Origin: UBA4085 sp964556755
GTDB lineage: Bacteria; Acidobacteriota; Aminicenantia; Aminicenantales; UBA4085
DNA: 64,000 nucleotides
Reading direction: 5' to 3'
Assembly (NCBI GenBank): GCA_964556755.1
Contig: CAZKXI010000003.1
Location: 186,001 to 250,000 of the forward strand
The position numbers and the translations under genes are program-made. Each line of letters begins with the position of its first letter. The first letter of the stretch is position 1. This document shows, piece after piece, positions 17,389 to 26,602 of the stretch. The notes under the pieces were generated by a model. It did no database searches, had not been told where the DNA came from, and was given only the letters and a program-made list of their open reading frames with translations.

Positions 17389-19950
17389 TTGCTGACGTTC
17401 GCGCATTCACAGGTATCTATGGCGCTGGCGAGCCTAGCGGAACTCTTCGTTCGGCCTAGCCCTCATGTCGTGATTTCCTACGCTGCCAATTTCGAGCGAC
17501 TATGGAATTTCGAATCCCTGGGACTCGAGGGCAATGAGCGAATCATCCTTGTTTGGGACGGAACTCGGGATGGTTTGGCGCTGGGTGCGATCGATCTGTC
17601 TGAATTCCTATCTCCATTGACTTGGGCATTGAGCGCCCTCGACCGATGGCCAAAACTCCAAATCTCTATTTTCGATGCGATTGCCCGGCCGCACCTCCGA
17701 GACCGAATCTACCGATTTTATTCGGCCTTGCTCCCCGAGCTGCGCCCTTTCCAGCTCTTATCGTTCCATACGCTTCTTTCAAATATCTGGGATGAGATTG
17801 GGCTATCGCCTATGAGACAGGAGGGATTTGATCATCTGATTAGGTACCTCAGGCATATACTGACCGAGCATTCTCCTGAAAGCAACCGGCATGCCATCTC
17901 GAATATCATAGCCCCCCTGTTACTCATGGGCTGTCGCTTGCCGGTGGTTTCGAACATCTACTCCAAGCCTTTGCTTGCGCTCTTTTTCTCGATCGGCTTG
18001 ATAGCCGATGACCAAGACAGCGATAAAACCCAGATAGCAACATGGACAATTAAAAATCGAATACCTTCTTTTCCGATTCGAGTGCTTCTTATCGATGACC
18101 AAGCCAAGCAGGGTTGGACCGATTGGGTGAAAAGCAGGCTTTCCCGCCTCGGCGGAGGAATCACCGTTTATTTCCACGAAACGGCGGACCAGCTCGTCGA
18201 TATCCTTGTCCGTTATGCTGATGGGCCATCTCCTCGCCGGCTTCTTGGATCGCCTTTCGCCGATACGATTCTGCTCTTGGATTTAAGGCTATTTTCTCGT
18301 AAGCACGAGAGTGTCGAGGCGGAATGGATTCGTAAACGACTCGTTCCGCTTCTTGACAGGGAGGTATTTTCCCCGTTTTTCGAAGCTGAAGAAAGAGCGA
18401 AAATTATCTCTTGGTGCAACAATCCGTCCAGAAACACTGACGCCTATCACTTAGTTTTATCCATTTTGCCCAGGCTTGTCTCTTATATGGATTATTCTGT
18501 TCCGATCGTGATATTCTCTAACACCTCGCAAAAATCTATTGTCGAAGCCCTAGTCGGCCGGGCGAATATCCTCATCGGATTCTCCAAGCCCCGCTTTGAC
18601 GGCACTTCTGGGCAACAACTGAAGGCGGAGACGGAGTCGAAATTCGATGAAACCATCGAGAAATCACTGAAGTGGTTAACGGCGGGACGATTCCTTAGAC
18701 GATTATTGATATTTCCAGAGACTCATGTCGCCGGCGATCATCGGCAAACAGCCGCGCCATTCAATCATTTCGAGCTATTCTTGGACGAAAGCGACGTATG
18801 CGAATATGGAAGATATTTCAACGTTGGTGGGTGCTTCGCGCTGTTTCAATCGACGGAGTCTATGAAACATGCCAAGGAAAAAGCCGAGCGATTCAACTCC
18901 TTGTTGGTATCGAAAGGTCTCATCTATTACGACGACCGAATTCGAGGTAACTTGCTCTTTTTAAAGAAGAGAGAGAAAGATTGGATCCCTATTCTCGAAG
19001 TGGGAATGGCTGATAAAAATCTGCGTCCAGCTCGTCTAGGTCTTGTCCGCCTAAAGGAGGATCGACGAGATGCGCCCCAATGCGTGTCCGTAGCATTCGA
19101 AGGGGATTTCGCAGATAATCGTTACCATTCGATGCTGGAAAGACTCATCGAAGCCTTTCTGAGCATAAGCGTGCCGGCTATTCTAAGGGGCATGCCCGAC
19201 TACGGATGCAGCTCCATATCAGTCTTTCCGGCCACTCGAATCGTCAATGTTGACGATGAAGCTGTTTATAAGTTCGGATTTCAGGAATTGAGGCACGCCC
19301 GTCGGCCTATGTATTATAGCTTCAGCCGGTCGGACTTGTTCCCCATCGTCAGAAGAGTATTAGAAAAATATAATATCGAAATCGAGATTGAGCGTCTTGT
19401 CGCTCAGACTCTTGTCTACGAAATTCCCGCCTATAGTGAATCGCCTGTGTTAAAGCCCGAGTACTACTATTGTGCGGAATGTCGTAGACCCTTTCATATT
19501 CTGAGAAGGGAAGATGTCAGCTTCAGCTGTCAATGCGCCGATGGTGGGGATTATCAGGCCGACTTGCGGGCGCTTCATTATATTGCCGACGAGGTGTTGA
19601 GCTGCTTTCCTAATGATTCAAGGCCTGACTATTGTGGCCAAGTATTTCTGGGGGATTTGACGGGCGAGTTCGACGAGTTGTTGAACTCCCGGTACGAAGC
19701 TGTTTTGAAATCTCGAGAACGGCTGAGCCAAAATAATCTTCCTGCGGCTCTTTGTGAATTGCACGTAGCCTTCCCGTGGATTCTGGGCGAAAGCGAGCTC
19801 CAAGCGAGAGGAGGAAGACTCAATAAGGCCTTTCACTGGTATCTCCCCCAACTCAAGGATAGAATTGTCGGCATGAATGAAGACGAATATAGCATCTTAG
19901 CTAAACTCTTAGATGACACCGTGACGAATGACGGCTCGGCAGGCGAATAA
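17389..19950 (+). CDS. Large protein with receiver-like, DUF3800-like and zinc-ribbon parts
   Basis: 853 residues; TTG start chosen because TTGAGG sits 7 nt upstream (ATG at 17419 is the alternative). Residues 1-225 are unassigned. Residues ~228-405 look like a receiver domain stretched by insertions: RVLLIDDQ (acid pair), TILLLDLRLF (candidate phospho-Asp), PIVIFSNTSQ (Ser/Thr) and GFSKPRF (Lys). From ~458 HFELFLDESDVCEYGR and YFNVGGCFALF resemble DUF3800, an RNase H-like fold. Near 692-717 YYCAECRRPF and CQCADGG supply four Cys for a zinc ribbon. A phosphorelay- or ligand-gated nuclease is a reasonable hypothesis. Its end overlaps the convergent operon by 42 bp. Confidence 0.6.
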   Translation: MLTFAHSQVSMALASLAELFVRPSPHVVISYAANFERLWNFESLGLEGNERIILVWDGTRDGLALGAIDLSEFLSPLTWALSALDRWPKLQISIFDAIARPHLRDRIYRFYSALLPELRPFQLLSFHTLLSNIWDEIGLSPMRQEGFDHLIRYLRHILTEHSPESNRHAISNIIAPLLLMGCRLPVVSNIYSKPLLALFFSIGLIADDQDSDKTQIATWTIKNRIPSFPIRVLLIDDQAKQGWTDWVKSRLSRLGGGITVYFHETADQLVDILVRYADGPSPRRLLGSPFADTILLLDLRLFSRKHESVEAEWIRKRLVPLLDREVFSPFFEAEERAKIISWCNNPSRNTDAYHLVLSILPRLVSYMDYSVPIVIFSNTSQKSIVEALVGRANILIGFSKPRFDGTSGQQLKAETESKFDETIEKSLKWLTAGRFLRRLLIFPETHVAGDHRQTAAPFNHFELFLDESDVCEYGRYFNVGGCFALFQSTESMKHAKEKAERFNSLLVSKGLIYYDDRIRGNLLFLKKREKDWIPILEVGMADKNLRPARLGLVRLKEDRRDAPQCVSVAFEGDFADNRYHSMLERLIEAFLSISVPAILRGMPDYGCSSISVFPATRIVNVDDEAVYKFGFQELRHARRPMYYSFSRSDLFPIVRRVLEKYNIEIEIERLVAQTLVYEIPAYSESPVLKPEYYYCAECRRPFHILRREDVSFSCQCADGGDYQADLRALHYIADEVLSCFPNDSRPDYCGQVFLGDLTGEFDELLNSRYEAVLKSRERLSQNNLPAALCELHVAFPWILGESELQARGGRLNKAFHWYLPQLKDRIVGMNEDEYSILAKLLDDTVTNDGSAGE

Positions 19951-20265
19951 AGCGGCTGCGCCCACGACAAGGGAGACGAGAGCAGAGGCGAGGATGTCCC
20001 CGGCGCTTAGGAAGACCGAGCTCCGGGCGTATTCGCGGTCGAAGATCAAGAGTATCAGCGACAAGGCGCCGGACCCGAAGAGGAGAAGGCCGAAAAAGCC
20101 GATGAGCTGGCCTAGGATGCGGTGGACTGTTCGGCTGCAGCAGTACAAGGGCATTCCGCAGACGAATTGAAGGAGAAAAAGGCACAAGGTCCAGACCCCC
20201 TTCAGCAGCTTGCCGATGAGGACCGGCAGCCACATCCAGAAGGCCGTCATGCACCCGCCGTTCAT
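19909..20265 (-). CDS. Small membrane protein, last gene of the HerA operon
   Basis: 118 residues with two to three membrane segments (FWMWLPVLIGKLLKGVWTLC, GQLIGFFGLLLFGSGALSLI, ILASALVSLVVGAAALFAC). Its ATG overlaps the stop of the upstream HExxH gene (ATGA), so it is translationally coupled. No family recognised. Possible immunity, anchor or pore component of the operon. The 3' end overlaps the convergent gene that ends at 19950. Confidence 0.62.
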   Translation of the reverse strand: MNGGCMTAFWMWLPVLIGKLLKGVWTLCLFLLQFVCGMPLYCCSRTVHRILGQLIGFFGLLLFGSGALSLILLIFDREYARSSVFLSAGDILASALVSLVVGAAALFACRAVIRHGVI

Positions 20266-21101
20266 CGTGCGAAACTCCTGAGCAGGAAGCTCTGAGCTTC
20301 GAGAACGCGTCCCTGGCGCGAGAGGTCTGCGAGCTCGTCGAAGATTTCGCTCCCGAGACGGTCGCGGAGAGGGGATAAGTCCCCTTGGAAATAGGCCTTC
20401 GCGAGGGCCTCTTCGCCCGCTTGCGCCTCGATCATGCTCACGAGTCTCTCTTCCTGTTCATAGCACGGGGCGCGGGCCTCCTCATCGGGCACCAATCGCC
20501 GAGTCTCAGGATCGAGCCTGAGAGCATGGCCGAAGAGCCCCCGCTCGACGGGGATCAGCTTGGCGGTAAGGTGTTCCGTCGATCCCTCCTCGAGGGGCTT
20601 GCCCAAGACCACGCCAAGGTGAGGGCTCGACAGGGCGTGCAGCTTCTCGTGAATGACGGTATTGAGAAGCTTCTCTTTGTTAGCGTCGGCGCGGACGAAG
20701 ATCGTCTTCCCGTCCCAGAACCCGAGCGTTCTCTCCAGATCGGCGGAGTCGAGGTTGGGATTGATCTCCAAGAGTCTCTCCCTGAATGCCCTGCGCGAAT
20801 CGAACTGGACCCTGGCTTCCGTCTCCGGTTTCCGATGATCCGAATCGATGAAGGCCCCATAACGATCGGCGATTTCCCGATCGGCCCGGGCCATGATCGT
20901 TTCCTTCAGAAGGATCGCGTCTTCTTCTTCCATGCGAGCATCCCGGGCCCATGAAAGATCTTCGCCATCGTCCCCGTCCTCGGTTCGCTTTTCGGCTCTG
21001 GCGGGATGGAGGTCGTCGGGGAAGTCCACGATCCTTGTCGCGGGTCCTTTTCGAGCGTCGGCCGGATCCTCATCCAGATCTTTCATCGGAGGCACGCTCA
21101 C
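20262..21101 (-). CDS. Putative HExxH metalloprotease of the HerA operon
   Basis: 279 residues, GTG start overlapping the HerA-like gene stop (GTGA). Central motif TVIHEKLHALSSP (HEKLH, near residue 149) fits the HExxH zinc site. EEGSTEHLTAKL, 20 residues later, supplies a candidate third ligand (Glu), the gluzincin arrangement. No signal peptide or membrane segment, so cytoplasmic. The N-terminal 60 residues are strongly acidic. The specific peptidase family is not recognised. A protease next to a HerA motor and a vWA protein suggests an effector or a processing enzyme; that is inference. Confidence 0.62.
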   Translation of the reverse strand: MSVPPMKDLDEDPADARKGPATRIVDFPDDLHPARAEKRTEDGDDGEDLSWARDARMEEEDAILLKETIMARADREIADRYGAFIDSDHRKPETEARVQFDSRRAFRERLLEINPNLDSADLERTLGFWDGKTIFVRADANKEKLLNTVIHEKLHALSSPHLGVVLGKPLEEGSTEHLTAKLIPVERGLFGHALRLDPETRRLVPDEEARAPCYEQEERLVSMIEAQAGEEALAKAYFQGDLSPLRDRLGSEIFDELADLSRQGRVLEAQSFLLRSFAR

Positions 21102-24100
21102 CTTTCGACGTACAGGTCTCTGATATCGGACAGGGGGTAAGGTGATTTCAGCCGGTTCAGATAGCTGATAAAAAGACAGAGCCCTAAGCTGTCTTCTTCG
21201 CCGGATAAGCGACCGACGATCCTGCGGCCAAGAGCGCGGCAGTAGCGGACGTTGATGGACCGCAACGCGGCTAGTCCGCTGACGGTGCGTGGGATGACGG
21301 CGCGGCGGAGACGTCGCCGGACCTCAGGTCGATGGAGCAGCAAGCTTGCCTCGTAGCCGAAATAACACTTTCGGCCGCAGAACTGGCTGCAACCGGCGAA
21401 GGGCCCGGAAGCCCGCTCGAAGAGGGCTTTCAGCTCTTGAGAAATCGCTTCGGCCTTAGAGTTCGTTCCAAACGACGGCTCGGACGTTTCAGATTCGATT
21501 AAGGCGCAGATCCGTTCCTGCAGGCCGACGATGCGTGTGGGGTCGATTCCGGCGAATCGGGCCTTGGACGTGAGGTGCTTCCAACCCGCTTGGACAAAAT
21601 AGCATCGCTCGTCCCCCCCCGTAAGGAGTCGAACGGCTCGTCGGGACTCTTCCAAGGCTTTTCGCCACTGGCCGGTACGGAAGAGGAGGGAATGGAGAAA
21701 CCGGAAGTAAGGACCGGGTTCATCGCTGCCCGACGAGCGGCCGGTGCGCATGGAATCGATCGGGCAAGGAACAAGACACGTACCGCAACCCGGCAGACGT
21801 CTGGATCGGATCGTTGTCTCCGCCCTCTTGTCCTTCATATAGTCCGAGGGCTCGATGCCGGCGGCATCAATCCCCGAAAGCGGGATCTTGACCGCCATGG
21901 GCTCGTCCAATCCCTCGAAGAAGACGGCCGCTTGTCCGGACTCAAGCACGGAGAGGTGAGCTTCTTGAGATGCGTTCATGGCCATGCAGCCAGCCATGGC
22001 CGCCCTGTCATCGGCCGCGACGAGTCGGTGGACGATCTTCAGGCTGGTGTTCTTGAGAGCGTCCTCGGCCAGCTTGACCGGGATTTGTTCGGCGATCAGA
22101 ATGCCTTCTCCGTAGGACCTGATCTCGGAAAGCATCTGGCTGAGGGCTTCCACGGCCTTAGCCTTGGGATCCGCGACTTCGGGGTTCCCGCCGCCGGCGC
22201 GAGCCTTGGATATGAGCCGATGGGCTTCCTCAATCAGGGTGACGTGAACGAGGGTTCCTTTTGAGGCAATCGGAAGAGACCGCCGGTACTCAAAGAGGCG
22301 ATTGACTAGGAGGGCGATGATGAAGGCCTTTTCCTCGTCCTGGGCGACCATCTCAAGCTCCAGGACGGATGGCTGAGAGAGCAGAGTCTCAAAACAGATC
22401 GATCGGGGGGTGTCCAGCATGGCGCCTTTCCCCCCGACGCGGAGGCTTCCGATCCGCACCTTCAGAGCAGCCTTGACGTCCCGCGAGATGCGATCATCAT
22501 AGCCCAATTCTTCGACGACCGGATCGATGGCTTCATACAGATCGCTCAGAGTCGGGAAGGCCCAGCTATCCGGATGATGCGGGTCGGGCCAATCCCTGTT
22601 GGTCCCCGTAAGGAGGTCCCAACCTTTCGCCTCGTAAACTCGGAGGACGCACTTTTCGAGGACGTGGGGCATGGGGGGATACATGGCGAAGCTGGCGTTG
22701 AAGACGGCCCTGAGGTGGTCGGCGTGAGCCAGGACGGCGAACCCGCGCGGAAAATCGAACGGGTTCAGACGGAAAGGCGATCCTGTCTCATCGCCCAATG
22801 TGTAGAGCAGGCCGTTTTGAAAGAGAGGTCGAGATAGAAGGCGACGATACTCGCTCTTCGCTGGCTCGATCACCAGGAAAGGAACAGGCTGAACCCTCTC
22901 CCAGAGCTGCGTCAGGATATGGAAGCACGTGTTCGTTTTTCCAGATCCCGTCACACCGGCGATTAAAGCGTGGCGGCTCAGGTGCGCCAGCGGGATGGTG
23001 GCGGTTACCCCTAGAGGGGCGTTTCGGTCGATGACAGCGCCGATTTCCAGAAGATCCGAGTGGGCGGTGTGCTCCGCTTGGTGAAGGCCGAAAGCGGGCC
23101 GGCGGACCAAGTCGTAGCCGGGCGACTCAAGAGTCGGCGGTACGAAAAATTGCGCCAGATCCAGGGAGTCCTGGAGGGTCTCATAGAACGCCGGCAACAA
23201 TCTCGAGAGCGGATATTCGGGCGCGGAAGAAGCTTGCGCTCCGCCCGATCGGAGAGGCAGGATCCTGAGTGGCTCGAAAGCGGGCGGAGCGCCCGCGAAA
23301 GCCGACTTGACCAACCCCCCCAGATGCTCGAGCATGTGGACTTTGTCGGCCAGAAGAAGGATGCGGACAGCCCACGTCCCCCAAAGGCGGCCACGACGTA
23401 AGCGCTCGAGGACGTCCCTCAACGCCTGGCAATAGCGCTCCGCGCGCGTGTTAATGACCTCCCGGGCTTCCTGGTCGGAATACCTGGCTTGAGTATGGAC
23501 GGAGACCTTAACGAGAGGAAAGCACTCATCAATCCGCTTGGAGATGATGTCGATTCCCTGTTCGATCATCGCCGCGGCGACGGGTCTGGCCGTGACAAGG
23601 ATGCCAAAATTACGGCCGCGGAGCGCGCGGATGACCGAATTGAATCCCGGTTCCCATTTCTCAGCAAGGGTTGTCTCGACGCCGCCTGGGAGTCCGGTCA
23701 TCACCGCGGAATGGACGGCCAGAGCGGCGACCTTTGCCTGGACGGGATGACCCGGAGCCTCGGTTCCCAAGTCGATTCCGGGGAAGGATCCCCGCAAGGC
23801 TGATGGAAGAAAGCCGGCGTCGTCAAGCCCCCCTTCGTTCGACTGCCCATAGTGAACGGCGAGCCCCCCGCGCGAAGATTCGAAGAAGAGGGCGGCCTGC
23901 TGTGCCGCGCCATGCATGCCGGCCAAGATATCCTTCATGCGCGGAAGCGTCTCCGAGGGGGATTCTTGCTCCGGGAACGCGTTGACCCTTATGAACTCAA
24001 TTCCTGGCGGGAGGAAGGGTGCGGACAGGAGCTTCTTGTCCAGGCAGCCAAGGGCATCAAAGGGACGGCGACAAAGAGCTCCAAGCTCTTTACTGAAGTC

Positions 24101-24115
24101 TCTCTCTTCAGTCAC
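21098..24115 (-). CDS. HerA/DUF87-type ATPase with C-terminal cysteine clusters
   Basis: 1005 residues from GTG 24115, chosen because the frame upstream of it is shadowed by the real CFI-box gene and because GTGACTGA overlaps that gene's stop by 8 nt. Walker A GVTGSGKTNTCFHIL near residue 384, then PFLVIEPAKSEYRRLL. Walker B VTLIEEAHRL near 627, then EIRSYGEGILIAEQIPVKLA and ESGQAAVFFEGLDEPM: the HerA/DUF87 DNA-translocase pattern. Two Cys-rich stretches follow (GCGTCLVPCPIDS; AGCSQFCGRKCYFG), possibly binding zinc or Fe-S. It would form a hexameric motor on DNA and is the core of a six-gene overlapping operon with vWA, membrane and HExxH partners, so conflict/defence is more likely than archaeal-type end resection. 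Confidence 0.82.
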   Translation of the reverse strand: MTEERDFSKELGALCRRPFDALGCLDKKLLSAPFLPPGIEFIRVNAFPEQESPSETLPRMKDILAGMHGAAQQAALFFESSRGGLAVHYGQSNEGGLDDAGFLPSALRGSFPGIDLGTEAPGHPVQAKVAALAVHSAVMTGLPGGVETTLAEKWEPGFNSVIRALRGRNFGILVTARPVAAAMIEQGIDIISKRIDECFPLVKVSVHTQARYSDQEAREVINTRAERYCQALRDVLERLRRGRLWGTWAVRILLLADKVHMLEHLGGLVKSAFAGAPPAFEPLRILPLRSGGAQASSAPEYPLSRLLPAFYETLQDSLDLAQFFVPPTLESPGYDLVRRPAFGLHQAEHTAHSDLLEIGAVIDRNAPLGVTATIPLAHLSRHALIAGVTGSGKTNTCFHILTQLWERVQPVPFLVIEPAKSEYRRLLSRPLFQNGLLYTLGDETGSPFRLNPFDFPRGFAVLAHADHLRAVFNASFAMYPPMPHVLEKCVLRVYEAKGWDLLTGTNRDWPDPHHPDSWAFPTLSDLYEAIDPVVEELGYDDRISRDVKAALKVRIGSLRVGGKGAMLDTPRSICFETLLSQPSVLELEMVAQDEEKAFIIALLVNRLFEYRRSLPIASKGTLVHVTLIEEAHRLISKARAGGGNPEVADPKAKAVEALSQMLSEIRSYGEGILIAEQIPVKLAEDALKNTSLKIVHRLVAADDRAAMAGCMAMNASQEAHLSVLESGQAAVFFEGLDEPMAVKIPLSGIDAAGIEPSDYMKDKRAETTIRSRRLPGCGTCLVPCPIDSMRTGRSSGSDEPGPYFRFLHSLLFRTGQWRKALEESRRAVRLLTGGDERCYFVQAGWKHLTSKARFAGIDPTRIVGLQERICALIESETSEPSFGTNSKAEAISQELKALFERASGPFAGCSQFCGRKCYFGYEASLLLHRPEVRRRLRRAVIPRTVSGLAALRSINVRYCRALGRRIVGRLSGEEDSLGLCLFISYLNRLKSPYPLSDIRDLYVER

Positions 24116-24665
24116 GATGGGGCTCCCCGTGGTCAGCAGCCGGAACGGTGAAAAACAGCTTGATGAATCCTGCGGAAGGCTTGAGGATGAGGTCTCGGCA
24201 TATGCGGCGAGTCCAATTTCGGTTGGCGATCCGCTTGGCCAAGGCGGGAGAAAGGGCTTCATAGAGCTTGACGAGCCGAACGCCTCCGGGCCTCTGGAGG
24301 AGATAGTTATCTCGAAAGCTCCTGAAGAAGCGAACCTGCGCAGAATGAGGCGAGCCGTAAGCGGCCGTGGCAATGAAGCAATGCAGGCAACCTCCTGGCG
24401 TGACCATCGAGCGGGTGGTCAGATTGTGGATCGAGAAGGCCACGAGGTTTCCCCTGACGTATCGGCCTTTGATGGCAACGCGCTGATTGACGGTGATGAT
24501 TCCCGGCGTGGAGCCCTTGTAGATGACAGGGATCTCGATACCCTCCGCAGCGATGATGAACCTCAGTACGGGGACCTCCTGCTTTGGGGGGCGAACCGGG
24601 CTCCAAGACGGAAGGCGATCCGGGCCGGGCTGGACATAGATGACGTCACCCTCGATCGAATCCAT
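24108..24665 (-). CDS. CFI-box protein with N-terminal beta domain
   Basis: 185 residues; ATG 24665 follows the vWA gene's stop by 1 nt and is preceded by GAGGAAGG inside that gene. Residues ~25-90 are beta-rich (LRFIIAAEGIEIPVIYKG, QRVAIKGRYVRGNLVAFSI), OB- or SH3-like. From ~97 comes the CFI box, CFIATAAYGSPHSAQVRFF, with a following FRDNYLL...LYEALSPALAKRI. This short Cys-containing motif often ends surface or membrane proteins and may anchor to the membrane; the biochemical role is unknown. The C-terminal LILKPSAGFIKLFFTVP is hydrophobic. Confidence 0.65.
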   Translation of the reverse strand: MDSIEGDVIYVQPGPDRLPSWSPVRPPKQEVPVLRFIIAAEGIEIPVIYKGSTPGIITVNQRVAIKGRYVRGNLVAFSIHNLTTRSMVTPGGCLHCFIATAAYGSPHSAQVRFFRSFRDNYLLQRPGGVRLVKLYEALSPALAKRIANRNWTRRICRDLILKPSAGFIKLFFTVPAADHGEPHRD

Positions 24666-24666
24666 T

Positions 24667-25434
24667 TCACGTGCCTTCCTCGAACTTGATGAGCGAGCGT
24701 CCGTAATCGGCCAGGGTCGCCCCGCATGCGGACAGGTAGTCCTGCCAGAAGGCCCGTAGCGCTTGAAAGCGGGCCGTTCCGGCCGCGTTGGCGCCGGCGA
24801 TGTAGACACGCGCCCCTGACAGCGCCGGAAGGCGGCCCAGACGTTCCTCCTCGGCGATGATCCGTTCTCTCTGCTCCGGGCCGAGCTCAAGCTTGCGAAA
24901 GTCGTAGGGGGGCGCTTCGTGGATCATGTCCGAAAACAACGCGATGATCCGGATCTCGCTCGGGTATCCCCCGAAAACCCTTTGGGCCAAGGTGAGGGAG
25001 CCGAAGATGTCGGTCAGCTTGGAGCTGTCGGCTTGCAGGATGCTGCGGCATCTTAGCTTCAGATCCGATCGCTGCTTCTCGATGTCAGCCCTGGCCTTGG
25101 CCTGCTCTGCGGCTCGATACCTATCGTTGTTGGCCTTGGAGGAGAACGTCTGACGAAAGATGTGCTTGATTGGGAAGCTGCTTCTCGAGAGCGGGTTGTC
25201 GTTGATCTTCTCGACGACCAAGGTGTCCCCGACGCCCATGGCCTCCAGGATCATGTCGATGCCTTCAAGGTAGCTGTCTCGATCTGGCTCCGTGCTCTGC
25301 GAGAGGTCAAGCAGGACAAAGACGGTCTTGGGGGACGGCTTGACTGAAGGCCTTGCCTCTTGGCATCCCCAGGCCCCGATCAGCAGGATCACGCTGAGCA
25401 AGCGCTGCATCCCTTTCATCGGCTTAGCGCTCAT
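24667..25434 (-). CDS. vWA-like lipoprotein of the HerA operon
   Basis: 255 residues from ATG 25434, preceded by GGAG and overlapping the upstream stop by 11 nt. The leader MQRLLSVILLIGAWGC ends in a lipobox-like Cys. Then TVFVLLDLSQSTEPDRDSYL gives a MIDAS-type DxSxS, and IRIIALFSDMIHEAP provides a second acidic loop, as in von Willebrand factor A domains. A basic/charged helix lies between them. Likely an envelope-attached, metal-dependent protein-protein interaction module that couples the membrane proteins to the HerA motor. The lipobox is not ideal (W at -2), so a simple membrane anchor is possible. Confidence 0.68.
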   Translation of the reverse strand: MSAKPMKGMQRLLSVILLIGAWGCQEARPSVKPSPKTVFVLLDLSQSTEPDRDSYLEGIDMILEAMGVGDTLVVEKINDNPLSRSSFPIKHIFRQTFSSKANNDRYRAAEQAKARADIEKQRSDLKLRCRSILQADSSKLTDIFGSLTLAQRVFGGYPSEIRIIALFSDMIHEAPPYDFRKLELGPEQRERIIAEEERLGRLPALSGARVYIAGANAAGTARFQALRAFWQDYLSACGATLADYGRSLIKFEEGT

Positions 25435-26566
25435 CGCGGCAGCTCCAATCCAGGGGGGCAAGCATCTCGTCCGGCATCGGGAGCGATTCCTCTGGCTTCT
25501 TCCTGAACGAGGCGGGCTCGGTTCGGTCGCGTCGGGCCAGCAAATTGCCTCGGCGGTAGGCGCGGATATGCGCAGCGCAAGCGGTCAGCTCGAACATGGC
25601 CCGGTTCTGGTAGGCGGCCCGAACTTTCTCTCGCTTGGCTCTGGTGGCGGCGATCTTCACTTCGGCCGTCTCCCGGCGTTCCAGAACCTCAATCGCCTCG
25701 CGGTCTTCTTTCAAAAAGTCCGTATTGGCGCGCTCGCATTGCTTCTTAAGGGTTCGGTAGGTGCCGGGATCTTCGTGCGAAGAAGAGTACGCCAGCCAGA
25801 AGCCGATGACCAGCACGATGGCGTTGAAGAACGCGAACGCCAGGAACAGCAAGGTCGGACTCAGCCGAACGCCGAGGAAAGCTTCCGCTTCCTGCCCCTC
25901 CATGGATTTCGCCCGGATGTAGGAAAAGGCGGTCACGCCGGTCAACGTGATCAGAAGGCCAAGCAAGACGACGGCCTTCATGACCTTGCTGGACGATCTG
26001 TTCTTGTGCGTCTCTCCGGCGGCGTGTGCGAAGCTGAGGAATAGAACCCCGAGAGCAACGGCCGTGAGATCTGTCAGCAGCTGGCTGAGGTTCAGGATCT
26101 GGAAGACGATCCGGTTGACCGGGAACTCCAGTAGAACCAGGATCAGGGACCCGATCAGGGCGACCGAACGGCTCATGTGCGGCCGCGGGAACGCGTCAAA
26201 CAGCCGCTGCGTCTCGTCCCGTTTGGACTTGGCCTCGAGGGCCTCCTGCATTTCTTTCGTGATCCGTCTGTCGGCCTGCTTGAGCTCGGCCTGGGCCGTG
26301 CAGTAGTCCCGAAGAAGAGGCTCATCATCCTTGGCCCAATCCTCCAGGAGACTCTGCACTGCCGCCAGGGCATTACGAGTCCGCGCCTGTTCCCACTGGC
26401 TCGGGTCTTCGCAGGCGACATCTGGAACCGGATCGACGGGTTCCCAGGGCGGAATGTCGAATCGGAGCCGGCGACTTCTGGCGTCCCTTTTCCCCGCTCG
26501 AAATGCGTCCTTCTCGGAGACGACGATGGGCTTCCGCCTCATCTCTTGATCGTGTTTGTTTCTCAT
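25424..26566 (-). CDS. Four-TM protein with flanking coiled coils, first gene of the HerA operon
   Basis: 380 residues with an ideal GGAGG site 6 nt before ATG. An acidic N-terminus and a coiled coil (~70-125) precede four membrane segments: VALIGSLILVLLEFPVNRI, DLTAVALGVLFLSFA, AVVLLGLLITLTGVTAFSY and PTLLFLAFAFFNAIVLVIGF. A second long coiled coil follows (~270-330). No family recognised. The two coiled coils around a four-TM core suggest a membrane sensor or scaffold. It lies directly behind the sigma-54 promoter at 26603-26618. Confidence 0.68.
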   Translation of the reverse strand: MRNKHDQEMRRKPIVVSEKDAFRAGKRDARSRRLRFDIPPWEPVDPVPDVACEDPSQWEQARTRNALAAVQSLLEDWAKDDEPLLRDYCTAQAELKQADRRITKEMQEALEAKSKRDETQRLFDAFPRPHMSRSVALIGSLILVLLEFPVNRIVFQILNLSQLLTDLTAVALGVLFLSFAHAAGETHKNRSSSKVMKAVVLLGLLITLTGVTAFSYIRAKSMEGQEAEAFLGVRLSPTLLFLAFAFFNAIVLVIGFWLAYSSSHEDPGTYRTLKKQCERANTDFLKEDREAIEVLERRETAEVKIAATRAKREKVRAAYQNRAMFELTACAAHIRAYRRGNLLARRDRTEPASFRKKPEESLPMPDEMLAPLDWSCRDER

Positions 26567-26602
26567 CTGGCCCTCCTGCCTTTCGCGATCGCTTCATAAC
26601 TA

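Noticed and set aside
24116..24373. Upstream extension of the HerA-like frame to 24373
   Set aside because: Overlaps the real CFI-box coding frame on the same strand; the GTG at 24115 couples to that gene's stop.
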